DNA of 22,784 bases, from positions 1 to 22,784 of the forward strand of contig CBDDLT010000001.1 of the NCBI GenBank assembly GCA_965230755.1. Reading direction: 5' to 3'. The position numbers and the translations under genes are program-made. The notes under the pieces were generated by a model. That model searched no databases and was not told the origin of the DNA. It was given only the letters and a program-made list of their open reading frames with translations. This DNA comes from DATFJT01 sp965230755 (lineage in GTDB: Bacteria > Bacteroidota > Bacteroidia > Chitinophagales > Saprospiraceae). Shown here one piece after another: positions 1 through 7,900 of the stretch. The first letter of the stretch is position 1, and every line of letters starts with the position of its first letter.

Positions 1-90
1 GCCAATAGTTGCTGGAGTCGTGCCCTCGGATTGCCACTTGAGCGACCAAAATCTCTTACTTTCGAATACATTAAAAATAATATACAATAA
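1..90 (+). CDS. 3' fragment of an unidentified upstream gene
   Basis: Frame 1 is open from the left edge and ends in TAA at 88-90, giving 29 residues that end in EYIKNNIQ. The stop shares its last base with the gcvH ATG (TAATG), an overlap typical of translationally coupled genes, which argues that the fragment is the true end of a gene rather than chance. The fragment is too short to assign. In several Bacteroidota the gene before gcvH is the T9SS gene sprA, but SprA proteins as I know them end in a beta-barrel-like strand, and this tail does not look like that. No function is proposed. Confidence 0.4.
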   Translation, partial: ANSCWSRALGLPLERPKSLTFEYIKNNIQ

Positions 91-485
91 TGAGTTTAAT
101 TCCCAATGATTTAAGATACACGAAAGAGCACGAATGGGTAAAGAAAGTAGAGGACAATATAGTTCTTATCGGAATTACTGATTTTGCTCAATCAGAACTT
201 GGTGAGATTGTGTACGTCGAAGTGGATACTATTGACGAAGAATTAGACAGAGATGAGGTCTTTGGAACAGTAGAAGCTGTAAAAACAACTTCGGATCTCT
301 TTATGCCTGTTTCGGGAAAAGTACTTGCTTTTAATCCGGAACTGGATGAAAATGAAGAGGATAATCCAGCTATTATCAATGAAGATCCCTACGGTAAAGC
401 TTGGATAATTAAAGTTGAACTTAGCAATGCAGATGATTGGGAAGAGTTGCTCACAGATAAACAATACGAAGAATTGATTGCTTAA
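90..485 (+). CDS. gcvH: Glycine cleavage system H protein
   Basis: This is the lipoyl-carrier protein of the glycine cleavage complex. Its lipoyl arm carries the aminomethyl group from the P protein (glycine decarboxylase) to the T protein, and is reoxidised by the L protein in the cytoplasm. The 131 residues match the usual family length of about 125-130. The N-terminal YTKEHEW motif (10-16) is diagnostic. The lipoylation hairpin is seen as VEAVKTTSDLFMPVSG (61-76), with Lys65 as the attachment site. The ATG overlaps the stop of the preceding frame by one base, with no clear Shine-Dalgarno site, so translation may be coupled. No P, T or L gene is nearby. H proteins can also act as lipoyl donors for other enzymes, which would fit a gene separated from its partners. 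Confidence 0.96.
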   Translation: MSLIPNDLRYTKEHEWVKKVEDNIVLIGITDFAQSELGEIVYVEVDTIDEELDRDEVFGTVEAVKTTSDLFMPVSGKVLAFNPELDENEEDNPAIINEDPYGKAWIIKVELSNADDWEELLTDKQYEELIA

Positions 486-517
486 TTTTTGCCTTCACAC
501 ACCATTCCTGATTTTTA

Positions 518-901
518 TTGCATCTCAATAATACAGTGAATCGATTAAGCATCAGAACTGATATTTGGCGGATTGGCGCCATAGTTTGGACGATAACGAT
601 CGTTTACTTTTCGCTAATCAATAGCAATAATATTCCAGATGTTAAGATTTTTTCCTGGGATAAAATTGTTCATGCTGCCGTGTATTTTATTTTGGTAGTT
701 TTGTTTATATTTGGTTTTAAGCCAAAAGCTAATAATTTGATTTTCGTTTTGATCGCTTGTATTCTTTTGGGAGTTTTGCTCGAATTTTTACAAGGATTTA
801 TGAAAGAAGGTCGAAGTGCGGATATAGCTGATGCGATTGCTAACTCTGTTGGTGTATTTGCTGGTTATTATGTTTGTATTAAAGTTTTAAAAATTTCGTG
901 A
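518..901 (+). CDS. VanZ-family small membrane protein
   Basis: This is a 127-residue integral membrane protein with four hydrophobic segments at about 20-36, 50-67, 74-92 and 104-123. Family motifs are visible: DKxxH (Asp48-His52) at the start of the second helix, and GRSADIADAIANSVGVFAG (98-116) in the last, which is the conserved R..D..D..AN..G signature of VanZ-like proteins. VanZ itself gives low-level teicoplanin resistance, but most chromosomal relatives have no known function, so a resistance role should not be assumed. No in-frame ATG lies before the first helix; TTG at 518 is the most plausible start, with GTG at 536 as an alternative. The gene starts 32 bp after gcvH, and its TGA overlaps the ATG of the next gene by one base, so it is probably in one operon with both. 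Confidence 0.85.
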   Translation: MHLNNTVNRLSIRTDIWRIGAIVWTITIVYFSLINSNNIPDVKIFSWDKIVHAAVYFILVVLFIFGFKPKANNLIFVLIACILLGVLLEFLQGFMKEGRSADIADAIANSVGVFAGYYVCIKVLKIS

Positions 902-1815
902 TGGATTTAGCACTGAGTAGTACCAATTTGCTTTTTTTCCTTGTGGCCTTTATTGCAGTTGTTGTGGGAGTTATTCTATTCCTCAAATCTGGTTACAATA
1001 AAAATCAAAATAGAATTGATGCCCTTAGGGATAAACATGCTGACGATGATAAACAACTAGCACTCAAAAATAGGACTAAATACCCTGAAGCTAATGTGTT
1101 TGCATGGAGCAACACCTTTTTACTAGCAGGTATTGTATCCGCTTTGTTGCTTACGCTGATGGCTTTTAGTTGGTCTAAGTTTGAAGAGACGGTCTATATC
1201 CCGGAAGGAGCGATGGATTTGGACGAAGAAATTGAAGTGGAAACACCTAGAACAGCTGAACCACCACCACCGCCTCCGCCACCACCACCACCGGTGATTG
1301 AAGAGGTTCCTGAAGAAGAAATCGAAGAAGAAGAAGAAATAGAGTTTCAGGATCAGAGTATTGAAGAAGAAACTGAAGTTGTAGCTCCACCAGAGCCAGT
1401 TAAGAAAGCACCACCACCGCCTCCGCCACCACCGCCACCACCGGCTGAAGAGGAGATATTCCAGGTTGTGGAGGATATGCCAAGGTTCCCTGGCTGCGAG
1501 GACAAACCAAAAGCTGAAAGGGCACAATGTGCGCAGGGAGAAATGTTGAGCTATATCTATAAGCATATTAAATATCCTCCTTTGGCAAGGGAAAATGGTG
1601 TTGAAGGAACTTGTGTTATTCGATTTGTAGTGGATAGCAAAGGGAAAATTAAGGATTATAAGATACTTCGAGATATTGGAGCAGGTTGTGGTCAGGAAGC
1701 ACTGAGAATAGTGAAGAAAATGGCCAGTGAGAAAACTTGGATTCCAGGTAAACAGAGAGGAAAGCCAGTAAGTGTTATGTTCAGTCTTCCTGTTAAGTTC
1801 AAATTACAGGGATAG
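901..1815 (+). CDS. TonB-like energy transducer, two-helix type (paralogue 1)
   Basis: TonB proteins pass proton-motive energy from ExbB/ExbD to outer-membrane receptors. This 304-residue protein has hydrophobic segments at about 10-28 and 70-90, a linker with two 11-proline runs (121-131 and 171-181) separated by a strongly acidic stretch, and a C-terminal TonB domain from about 190. The domain starts with MPRFPGCED and shows KYPPLARENGVEGTCVIRF and the final VSVMFSLPVKFKL strand. Cys199, Cys210, Cys238 and Cys263 are all conserved in the neighbouring paralogue. The ATG at 901 is chosen because it overlaps the vanZ stop as TGATG; an adjacent GTG at 898 would add one residue. Two membrane helices differ from classical single-helix TonB. 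Its receptor partner is unknown, and no exbB, exbD or receptor gene is visible. Confidence 0.88.
   Translation: MDLALSSTNLLFFLVAFIAVVVGVILFLKSGYNKNQNRIDALRDKHADDDKQLALKNRTKYPEANVFAWSNTFLLAGIVSALLLTLMAFSWSKFEETVYIPEGAMDLDEEIEVETPRTAEPPPPPPPPPPPVIEEVPEEEIEEEEEIEFQDQSIEEETEVVAPPEPVKKAPPPPPPPPPPPAEEEIFQVVEDMPRFPGCEDKPKAERAQCAQGEMLSYIYKHIKYPPLARENGVEGTCVIRFVVDSKGKIKDYKILRDIGAGCGQEALRIVKKMASEKTWIPGKQRGKPVSVMFSLPVKFKLQG
1264..1433 (+). repeat. Duplicated polyproline-coding DNA segment
   Basis: The two 11-proline tracts of the first TonB-like gene are encoded by nearly the same DNA. A 23-base stretch at 1264-1286 is identical to 1411-1433, including the single CCT codon among CCA and CCG codons. Free synonymous choice would not keep the codon order, so the second tract probably arose by duplication or gene conversion of the first. 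Confidence 0.75.
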
Positions 1816-1842
1816 AAACTGTCCTTCTTAATGAATAAACCG

Positions 1843-1881
1843 AAGAGGTGAAGTAGATGACTATTTCACCTCTTTCTTTTT
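1843..1881 (+). terminator. Intrinsic terminator after the gcvH-vanZ-tonB operon
   Basis: Left arm AAGAGGTGAAGTA (1843-1855) pairs with TATTTCACCTCTT (1862-1874) over 13 bp with one G-U pair and a 6-base loop. A T-rich tail follows directly (1873-1881). It lies 28 bp after the first tonB-like stop and separates it from the second, so the second gene needs its own promoter. Confidence 0.85.
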
Positions 1882-1995
1882 GTTGAATTATATATTCTCG
1901 CACACCAATATTTTCTCTAATAATATAATAATCAATCAGATATGACACACCATTAAGTATTTTATCTGCATCTTATTGTTAGAATATTCTTTATC

Positions 1996-2007
1996 GTTCT
2001 CGAGAAC
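1996..2007. promoter_or_regulatory. 12-bp perfect palindrome, possible operator
   Basis: GTTCTCGAGAAC is a perfect 12-base palindrome 60 bp before the second tonB-like gene. About 10 bp further downstream is TGAATTTG (2018-2025), one mismatch from the Bacteroidota -7 consensus TAnnTTTG, so the palindrome would cover the -33 region. A short inverted repeat, GCCTC (2025-2029) and GAGGC (2041-2045), could form a leader hairpin. The role as a repressor or activator site is inference. Confidence 0.35.
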
Positions 2008-2067
2008 ATTTTGATTGTGAATTTGCCTCTACAACTGCGCGAGGCGTAACCTATAAACTATTTCATT

Positions 2068-2991
2068 ATGTTCTATCAATTTACTTTTCAGCAGTCCATG
2101 TTGGCCATAATGGCTTCGATGATTTTTGCTGCTTCCGTAGTTTTCTTTATTCGATTCTATTTAAAGAAACTGAAAAAGAATAAATTAGGCACCAGCCACA
2201 TTTCTTATTCTGTCATAGAAAGAACCAAGATACCGGGCATGAATATCAATCGATGGAGATTTACTTTTCTGCAGCTTGGCATCATTGTGGCCCTTTTTAC
2301 TACTCTGGTGGCCTTTAATTATGGTATACACCCAAAGAAGGCAGTTTATCAGGAATCCTCCTTTGAAATGGAAGACATCCAGGAAATAGATATGCCAAGA
2401 GTACCGGAAGAAAAGCCGATTATTCCACAGCCCCAACTTAGAAACACAACATCACCGATTATCGAAAACATAATTCCGGACATGGCCGATTTAGTCACTA
2501 CGGATGAGGTCCCACTTGAAGATCTTGATCTCGAATTCAATTCAGAACCTATACCAAGCTCCGGGAATAACACAGCACCGGAAGTACTCCCACCACCTCC
2601 ACCTCCACCTCCAATTGACGAGGATAAAGACGACATCAAACTTGTCGCGGAGGTAATGCCCAGGTTTCCTGGCTGTGAAGACCTTCCGAAAAAAGACCGA
2701 GATCTCTGTGCTCAGAAGCTCTTGTTAGAATACGTTGGAGAAAAGCTCAAGTACCCTAAGCTAGCCAGTGATAATAACATTCACGGAACTTGTGTAATCA
2801 GTTTTGTAGTCAACAAAAATGGGAAAATAGAAGATGTTAAGATCTCCAAAGATATTGGAGCCGGATGCGGAAAGGAAGCCATGCGGGTAGTTCAGGAAAT
2901 GAGTTTGGAAAAGACTTGGATACCAGGAAAACAAAGAGGGAGGAAAGTATCCGTGCGGTTTAGTCTTCCGGTTAAGTTTAAACTGCGCTAA
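2068..2991 (+). CDS. TonB-like energy transducer, two-helix type (paralogue 2)
   Basis: This 307-residue protein shares the layout of the preceding TonB-like gene: hydrophobic segments at about 10-31 and 65-84, a shorter linker with one 8-proline run (175-182), and a TonB C-terminal domain from about 196. The C-terminal domains are very similar (for example KTWIPGKQRG and SLPVKFKL occur in both), while the N-terminal halves have diverged strongly. All four cysteines are kept (Cys203, Cys214, Cys242, Cys267). The usual function would be energising outer-membrane receptors from the inner membrane. The divergent helices and linker suggest a different ExbBD partner or receptor set from paralogue 1, but this is inference. 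It is separated from paralogue 1 by a terminator and a 250-bp gap, so it is probably expressed independently. Confidence 0.88.
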   Translation: MFYQFTFQQSMLAIMASMIFAASVVFFIRFYLKKLKKNKLGTSHISYSVIERTKIPGMNINRWRFTFLQLGIIVALFTTLVAFNYGIHPKKAVYQESSFEMEDIQEIDMPRVPEEKPIIPQPQLRNTTSPIIENIIPDMADLVTTDEVPLEDLDLEFNSEPIPSSGNNTAPEVLPPPPPPPPIDEDKDDIKLVAEVMPRFPGCEDLPKKDRDLCAQKLLLEYVGEKLKYPKLASDNNIHGTCVISFVVNKNGKIEDVKISKDIGAGCGKEAMRVVQEMSLEKTWIPGKQRGRKVSVRFSLPVKFKLR

Positions 2992-3101
2992 ATAATTTGT
3001 AGAATCAGGTCAAGAATGGGCCATTTTATATAAGTTTTTATATTTTGTAGCCTCGGGCATCTTTAGGACTACTTAATCGTTTCTAAAGTACAAATTACAC
3101 A

Positions 3102-4421
3102 ATGTATAGGCGGTTACTACTTATTATTCTACTCTTTGGTTATCATTATATTCAAGCTCAGGTGAAAGTTGAGAAGCTTGCGGAACTCCCTGAGGGTGTA
3201 ACAAATAATGCGGTTTGTGAAGGATTTATCATGGATTTTCCTCTGGTTTACAGCTTTGGCGGAATAGATTCTACATTAAGCCATTCGGGAATTCATCAAA
3301 GATCTTACCGATATAATACCATCACCGGTGAACTGCTGCAATTACCTGACCTACCTGATACTTTAGGTAAAATAGCTAGTTCAGCTTCCTTAGTAGGAAA
3401 CATTATCTACATCATAGGAGGGTATCATGTTTTTGAAGATGGAAGTGAGCGAAGTTCGAATAAAGTGCATAGATACGATATCGTTCAGAATGCATTCCTT
3501 TCGGACGGAGAGCCCATTCCTGTGCCCATTGACGATCATGTTCAGGCCGTGTGGAGAGACAGTTTGATTTATGTAATTACAGGATGGAGTGACAATCAAA
3601 ATGTGCCCAATGTTCAGATCTACAATCCCGCATTCGACACTTGGACTACTGGAGAGAATGTGCCCAATCTCAATATTTTTAAGTCTTTCGGAGCATCTGG
3701 GACGATACTCAACGATACCATCTTTTACTTTGGTGGGGCGGCTTCGACATCTGGCTTTCCCATACAGAGTGCATTGAGAAAAGGTGTCATTAACCCGGAC
3801 AATCCACAAGATATTCAGTGGACAGCCACCACCCCTGATCAAGGCGTAGTGGGATATAGAATGGCTTCTTGTAAAGTTAGAGATGAAATCCACTGGGTTG
3901 GAGGAAGCAATGTGACGTATAATTTTGATGCGTTAAGCTATTCTAACTCCAGGGTTGTCCAACCTAATGAAAGGGATTTGGTCTACACTCCGGGAGTCGG
4001 TTCGGGATGGACCATAGAATCAGCTGAACTTCCAATGGACCTACGAGGCATTGGAGAAATCAATGATACCGTCAAGTATCTAATAGGAGGAATCCTTAAA
4101 GATCGAGAAGTGAGTAAGGGTATTTGGAGACTTAAGTGGTCTCAACTTGGAACAGGTGTTTCAGAAGTAGTATCAAAGAAGAGATTGTTCTATTTCTATC
4201 CCAATCCGGTAGGACATGAGCTTAGGGTTCAAGGTATTTATCCGAATCACAGGATTCACCGTGTAGAGATTTTCACCATGAGAGGTAGAAAGATACTCGA
4301 TAAGACTATGAACACGACTCAACCAAGGATTAACTTCCGCTACTTTCAGGAACGCGCTTACATCATTAGAATCTGGGATCAAAACGGAAATAGTTATATC
4401 GACAAGATCCTTAAAAGGTAG
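3102..4421 (+). CDS. Secreted Kelch-repeat protein with T9SS sorting domain
   Basis: This is a 439-residue extracellular protein. A signal peptide covers about residues 1-20 (hydrophobic LLLIILLFGY, ending AQ). The body has repeating Kelch blades with the Gly-Gly or Gly-Trp doublet at the end of a hydrophobic strand: YSFGGID (50-56), IIYIIGGYH (101-109), LIYVITGWS (155-163), IFYFGGAAS (207-215), IHWVGGSN (263-270) and VKYLIGGI (324-331). This suggests a six-bladed beta-propeller. The last 77 residues (363-439) form a type A T9SS sorting domain, starting with the FYPNPV motif and ending IDKILKR. Kelch propellers bind proteins or sugars, or resemble galactose oxidase and sialate mutarotase folds; no catalytic residues could be assigned. 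It converges with the downstream lipoprotein gene with only 4 bp between stops. Confidence 0.88.
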   Translation: MYRRLLLIILLFGYHYIQAQVKVEKLAELPEGVTNNAVCEGFIMDFPLVYSFGGIDSTLSHSGIHQRSYRYNTITGELLQLPDLPDTLGKIASSASLVGNIIYIIGGYHVFEDGSERSSNKVHRYDIVQNAFLSDGEPIPVPIDDHVQAVWRDSLIYVITGWSDNQNVPNVQIYNPAFDTWTTGENVPNLNIFKSFGASGTILNDTIFYFGGAASTSGFPIQSALRKGVINPDNPQDIQWTATTPDQGVVGYRMASCKVRDEIHWVGGSNVTYNFDALSYSNSRVVQPNERDLVYTPGVGSGWTIESAELPMDLRGIGEINDTVKYLIGGILKDREVSKGIWRLKWSQLGTGVSEVVSKKRLFYFYPNPVGHELRVQGIYPNHRIHRVEIFTMRGRKILDKTMNTTQPRINFRYFQERAYIIRIWDQNGNSYIDKILKR

Positions 4422-4425
4422 TTTC

Positions 4426-4908
4426 CTATTTTTCCTTGTCCTGATATTTTACTGCATCATACATCCTCTGAACTTCTCCTTCGTTAAAATTCGAACTTAA
4501 ACCTGTTTGAAAGATATACTCTTTGCCTGCTTTAATTCTCACATATCGAAAATCATAAGAAGCGAGAGAGTCAATGATGTTCTTAAATATAAATCCATCC
4601 TTCTCTTCCAAAATCATCTCTGAAAAATAAGGATTGCTTTGCGCTTGTTCTTTGATTTGTGCCAATAGTCCTGTACCAGAACTACTGGTTGCTTTTGACA
4701 CGAGTATTTGAATATTATAGGTATCATCATCAATTATGGTGATATCCTTCATAAAAGCCATGTTGCTCACTTTTACTTCGGCACTATCCGGCGCTAAAAT
4801 GGTAATAGGAAAACCCTTATCAAGCAGGCTCAATTCTTTGAGATCGCTTCCCTCAGAACTACAGGCCAAAACGGCGCCAAATAATATAATCCTTACTATC
4901 CATTTCAT
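4426..4908 (-). CDS. Small lipoprotein of unknown function
   Basis: This 160-residue protein begins with a short lipoprotein signal peptide, MKWIVRIILFGAVLAC, in which V13-L14-A15-C16 is a good lipobox and Cys16 the lipidated residue. The mature part is soluble-looking, of mixed charge, without further membrane segments or cysteines. I do not recognise the family; the alternating strands around ITIIDDDTYNIQILVSK and the later FDFRYVRI-like segment would fit a small alpha/beta fold, but that is a guess. It starts 45 bp after the dnaE stop on the same strand with no terminator between, so it is probably the last gene of a dnaE transcript. The association with dnaE may be positional only. Confidence 0.75.
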   Translation of the reverse strand: MKWIVRIILFGAVLACSSEGSDLKELSLLDKGFPITILAPDSAEVKVSNMAFMKDITIIDDDTYNIQILVSKATSSSGTGLLAQIKEQAQSNPYFSEMILEEKDGFIFKNIIDSLASYDFRYVRIKAGKEYIFQTGLSSNFNEGEVQRMYDAVKYQDKEK

Positions 4909-4953
4909 TCTACCTAAATATTTTATGCAAATTAATTCAAATGGCGAAGAAAA

Positions 4954-7900
4954 CTAATTCAATCTATATTGAATATCCAATTTTTTTAATTCATCTATCA
5001 ACTCCGAACAGATGTTTAAGCCCATTCCGCCCTTTTTCATTTTCACGGTTAGATTATTCTCCGCTTCTAGAATCTTAAACGAAACTTTCTTACTTCCGGG
5101 ATAATCATCCAATATTTTTTGTAATCTTTCTACATAATTCGCGTCTATATTTTTCAGACGAATACCCAGAGTTATTGCTTTGGTCCTATTATCACCAAGC
5201 GATTCTAACAATCCAATTTCAGTTGGATTAAAATAGAACTGATCATTTTTACGGCTTTTACTGAATATCCCTTTGATATAGATTATGGAACCTTCGTGTA
5301 TGAGATGTTGAAACGAACTAAAAGATTCTCTGTATAATCCGAAATTCTGACTACCCTTATAATCACTCAATTCGAACCTACAATACCCATTACCTCTGGA
5401 GTTTTCACCTCTTCGCACATCCGAAACCATCCCCGCTACACACACAGGCCTTCTATCAACTTTGTTATCATCGTAAAGATCCAGCGTAAAACTCACAAAA
5501 TGTTTGAGTTCGAATGCATAAATATCCAATGGATGGCCTGAGGCATAAATTCCAATAACGTCCTTTTCTTTTTGCAATTTCTTACTGTCCGGCCATTCAG
5601 GAACCTTGGGTGGTTCTGGCTCCGGAATCATCACTTCATCTGTATTTCCAAACAAGGAAAATTCCATTTCCTGTTCCAGCTTATTAAAATTCGAACCATA
5701 AGAAATGAGATGCTCTATGAAGGTATCATACTTGCCAGAAGCACTAAAATACTGGGCTCTATGGAGATCTTCAAAACAATCGAAACCTCCACCCAGTGCT
5801 AATGCTTCCACAGACTTTTTATTGGCACTTCCCTTCGTATTCCTGATTACAAAATCAAAAATATTGCTATACGCACCTTTTTTTCTCTCTTCGATAATGT
5901 CTTCAACAACTTTCTCTCCTACTCCTTTGATCGCCGATAAACCAAACCTAATATTCCCTTCAGGTGTAACGGTAAAGTTACCGTAGGACTCATTGACCGA
6001 GGGACCTAGTACTTCTATTTCCATTCTATTGCACTCGTCCAGGTAGAACGACAGCTTGCTTAAATCCGATCGCTCATGGGTCAGCACCGAAGCCATGAAT
6101 TGTGCTGGATAGTTCGCCTTAAGATATGCAGTCTGAAAGGCGATATAAGCATAGCAAGTAGAATGAGATTTATTAAAGGCATAAGAGGCAAATGCTTCCC
6201 AATCCTTCCATATCTTTTTCAACTTATCTTCTTCGTGTCCTCGTTCTGTCCCCCCTGAAATAAAAAGAGGATAGAGTTTATCTATGAGCGCCTTTTTCTT
6301 CTTACCCATTCCCTTTCTCAAGGTATCCGCCTGGCCTTTAGAGAACCCCGCTAGTTCCTGCGAGAGCAACATAACTTGCTCCTGGTAAACCGTAATTCCA
6401 TAGGTTCCCTTGAGGTAGTTTTCCATCACCGGTAAATCATAACTGATTTCCTCTTGCCCATGTTTTCTTTTGATGAAATTGGGGATATACTCAATTGGCC
6501 CCGGACGGTATAAGGCATTCATGGCAATCAGATCCTCAAAGGTGGAGGGCTTCAGCTCCTTCATGTACTTTTGCATTCCAGCACTCTCGTACTGGAATAT
6601 CCCGACCGTCTCTCCTCGCTGAAAGAGTTGATAAGTTTTTTCATCTTCCAGGGAAATGGCATCAATATTTAATTCTTCTCCCAAAGTTTTCTTAACCAAC
6701 ATGACCGCATCACTAATTATGGTCAAAGTCTTAAGGCCTAAAAAGTCCATCTTAAGGAGACCGGCATTCTCAGCGACACTGTTATCGAATTGAGAAATCA
6801 ACAAATTAGAACGCTTATCTGCCGCAACCGGAACGTACTTAGTAATCTCATCAGGTGTGATGATAATTCCACAAGCGTGAATTCCAGTATTTCTAACCGA
6901 CCCCTCAAGTTTTTTAGCCGTAAGAATCATTTGTGAGACATCGGTCTCGTCATTGGTTAGTTTTCTAAAATTATTGGCTTTTCCTATATCGTCTCCTGAC
7001 ATCTTACTCGCTAATCCTGCGTCGACACCGCCATCAGCCAGTACTTTCTTCAGGCTAGCTCCCAAGTGAGATGGAAACATTTTTGTTATGCTATTGACTT
7101 CGTCGAGAGGGATATCCATTACCCTAGCCACATCCCTAATGGCCAATTTAGCCCCCATTGTACCATAGGTTACAATTTGAGCAACTTGGTTTCTCCCATA
7201 TTTCTGAACCACATAATCGATCACTTTCTGACGACCTTCATCGTCAAAATCTATATCAATATCGGGCATTGAGATTCGTTCCGGGTTCAAGAATCTTTCG
7301 AAAAGCAGATCGTACTTAATGGGGTCAATATTGGTAATCTCAAGACAATAAGCTACCGCAGATCCAGCAGCCGATCCCCTCCCAGGTCCAACGGAGACAT
7401 TCATTTCTCTCGCAGTCTTGGTCAAATCATAAACGATTAGGAAATATCCCGGATATCCTGAGTTTTCAATAACGCCAAGCTCATAATTGAGTCTTTCTTC
7501 CACTATGGCATTCACTTCACCATACCTGCGCTTAGCCCCTTCAAAAGTAAGGTGTCTTAAATATTCCTGTTGTGTCTTGAATTTATTTGGCAATGGAAAT
7601 GCCGGTAAGAGCACATCTCGCGCAAGATTGATATTCTCTACTTTGTCGGCGATTTTTACGGTGTTGGCCAATGCTTCAGGAAAGTCTGTGAAAGCTTGTG
7701 CCATCTCTGCCTGGGTCTTGAAATAATAGTCTGAACTTGGGAATTTAAATCGATTTTCCTCTTCAAGTTTTTTTCCCGTGTTAACACAAAGTAGGATATC
7801 ATGAGAAACCCAGTCCTCTTCTTCGACATAATGACTATCATTGGTCGCAATGATCTCGATATTGTGCTTTTTGGCAAGTATGATAAGTTCTTGGTTGATA

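Noticed and set aside
518..901. Teicoplanin-resistance gene
   Set aside because: Only the general VanZ-family motifs are present, and there is no vanHAX or regulator nearby. Most such chromosomal proteins are not resistance genes.
1123..1566. Minus-strand open frame rich in Trp and Arg
   Set aside because: It is the antisense of the CCN polyproline and GAA-rich acidic coding region of the TonB-like gene. The composition (runs of WW and RR) is an artefact.
2349..2639. Minus-strand open frame with Ser and Gly runs
   Set aside because: It is antisense to the proline and acidic linker of the second TonB-like gene, with no family features and no room for its own signals.
3039..3047. Promoter TATATTTTG for the Kelch gene
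   Set aside because: The spacing between TA and TTTG is off by one from TAnnTTTG, and no -33 element was found.
4401..4440. Bidirectional terminator between the Kelch and lipoprotein genes
   Set aside because: GACAAG and CTTGTC pair, but over a 28-base loop with no strong inner stem, and the arms lie inside the coding ends. A T-rich segment exists, but the hairpin is weak.
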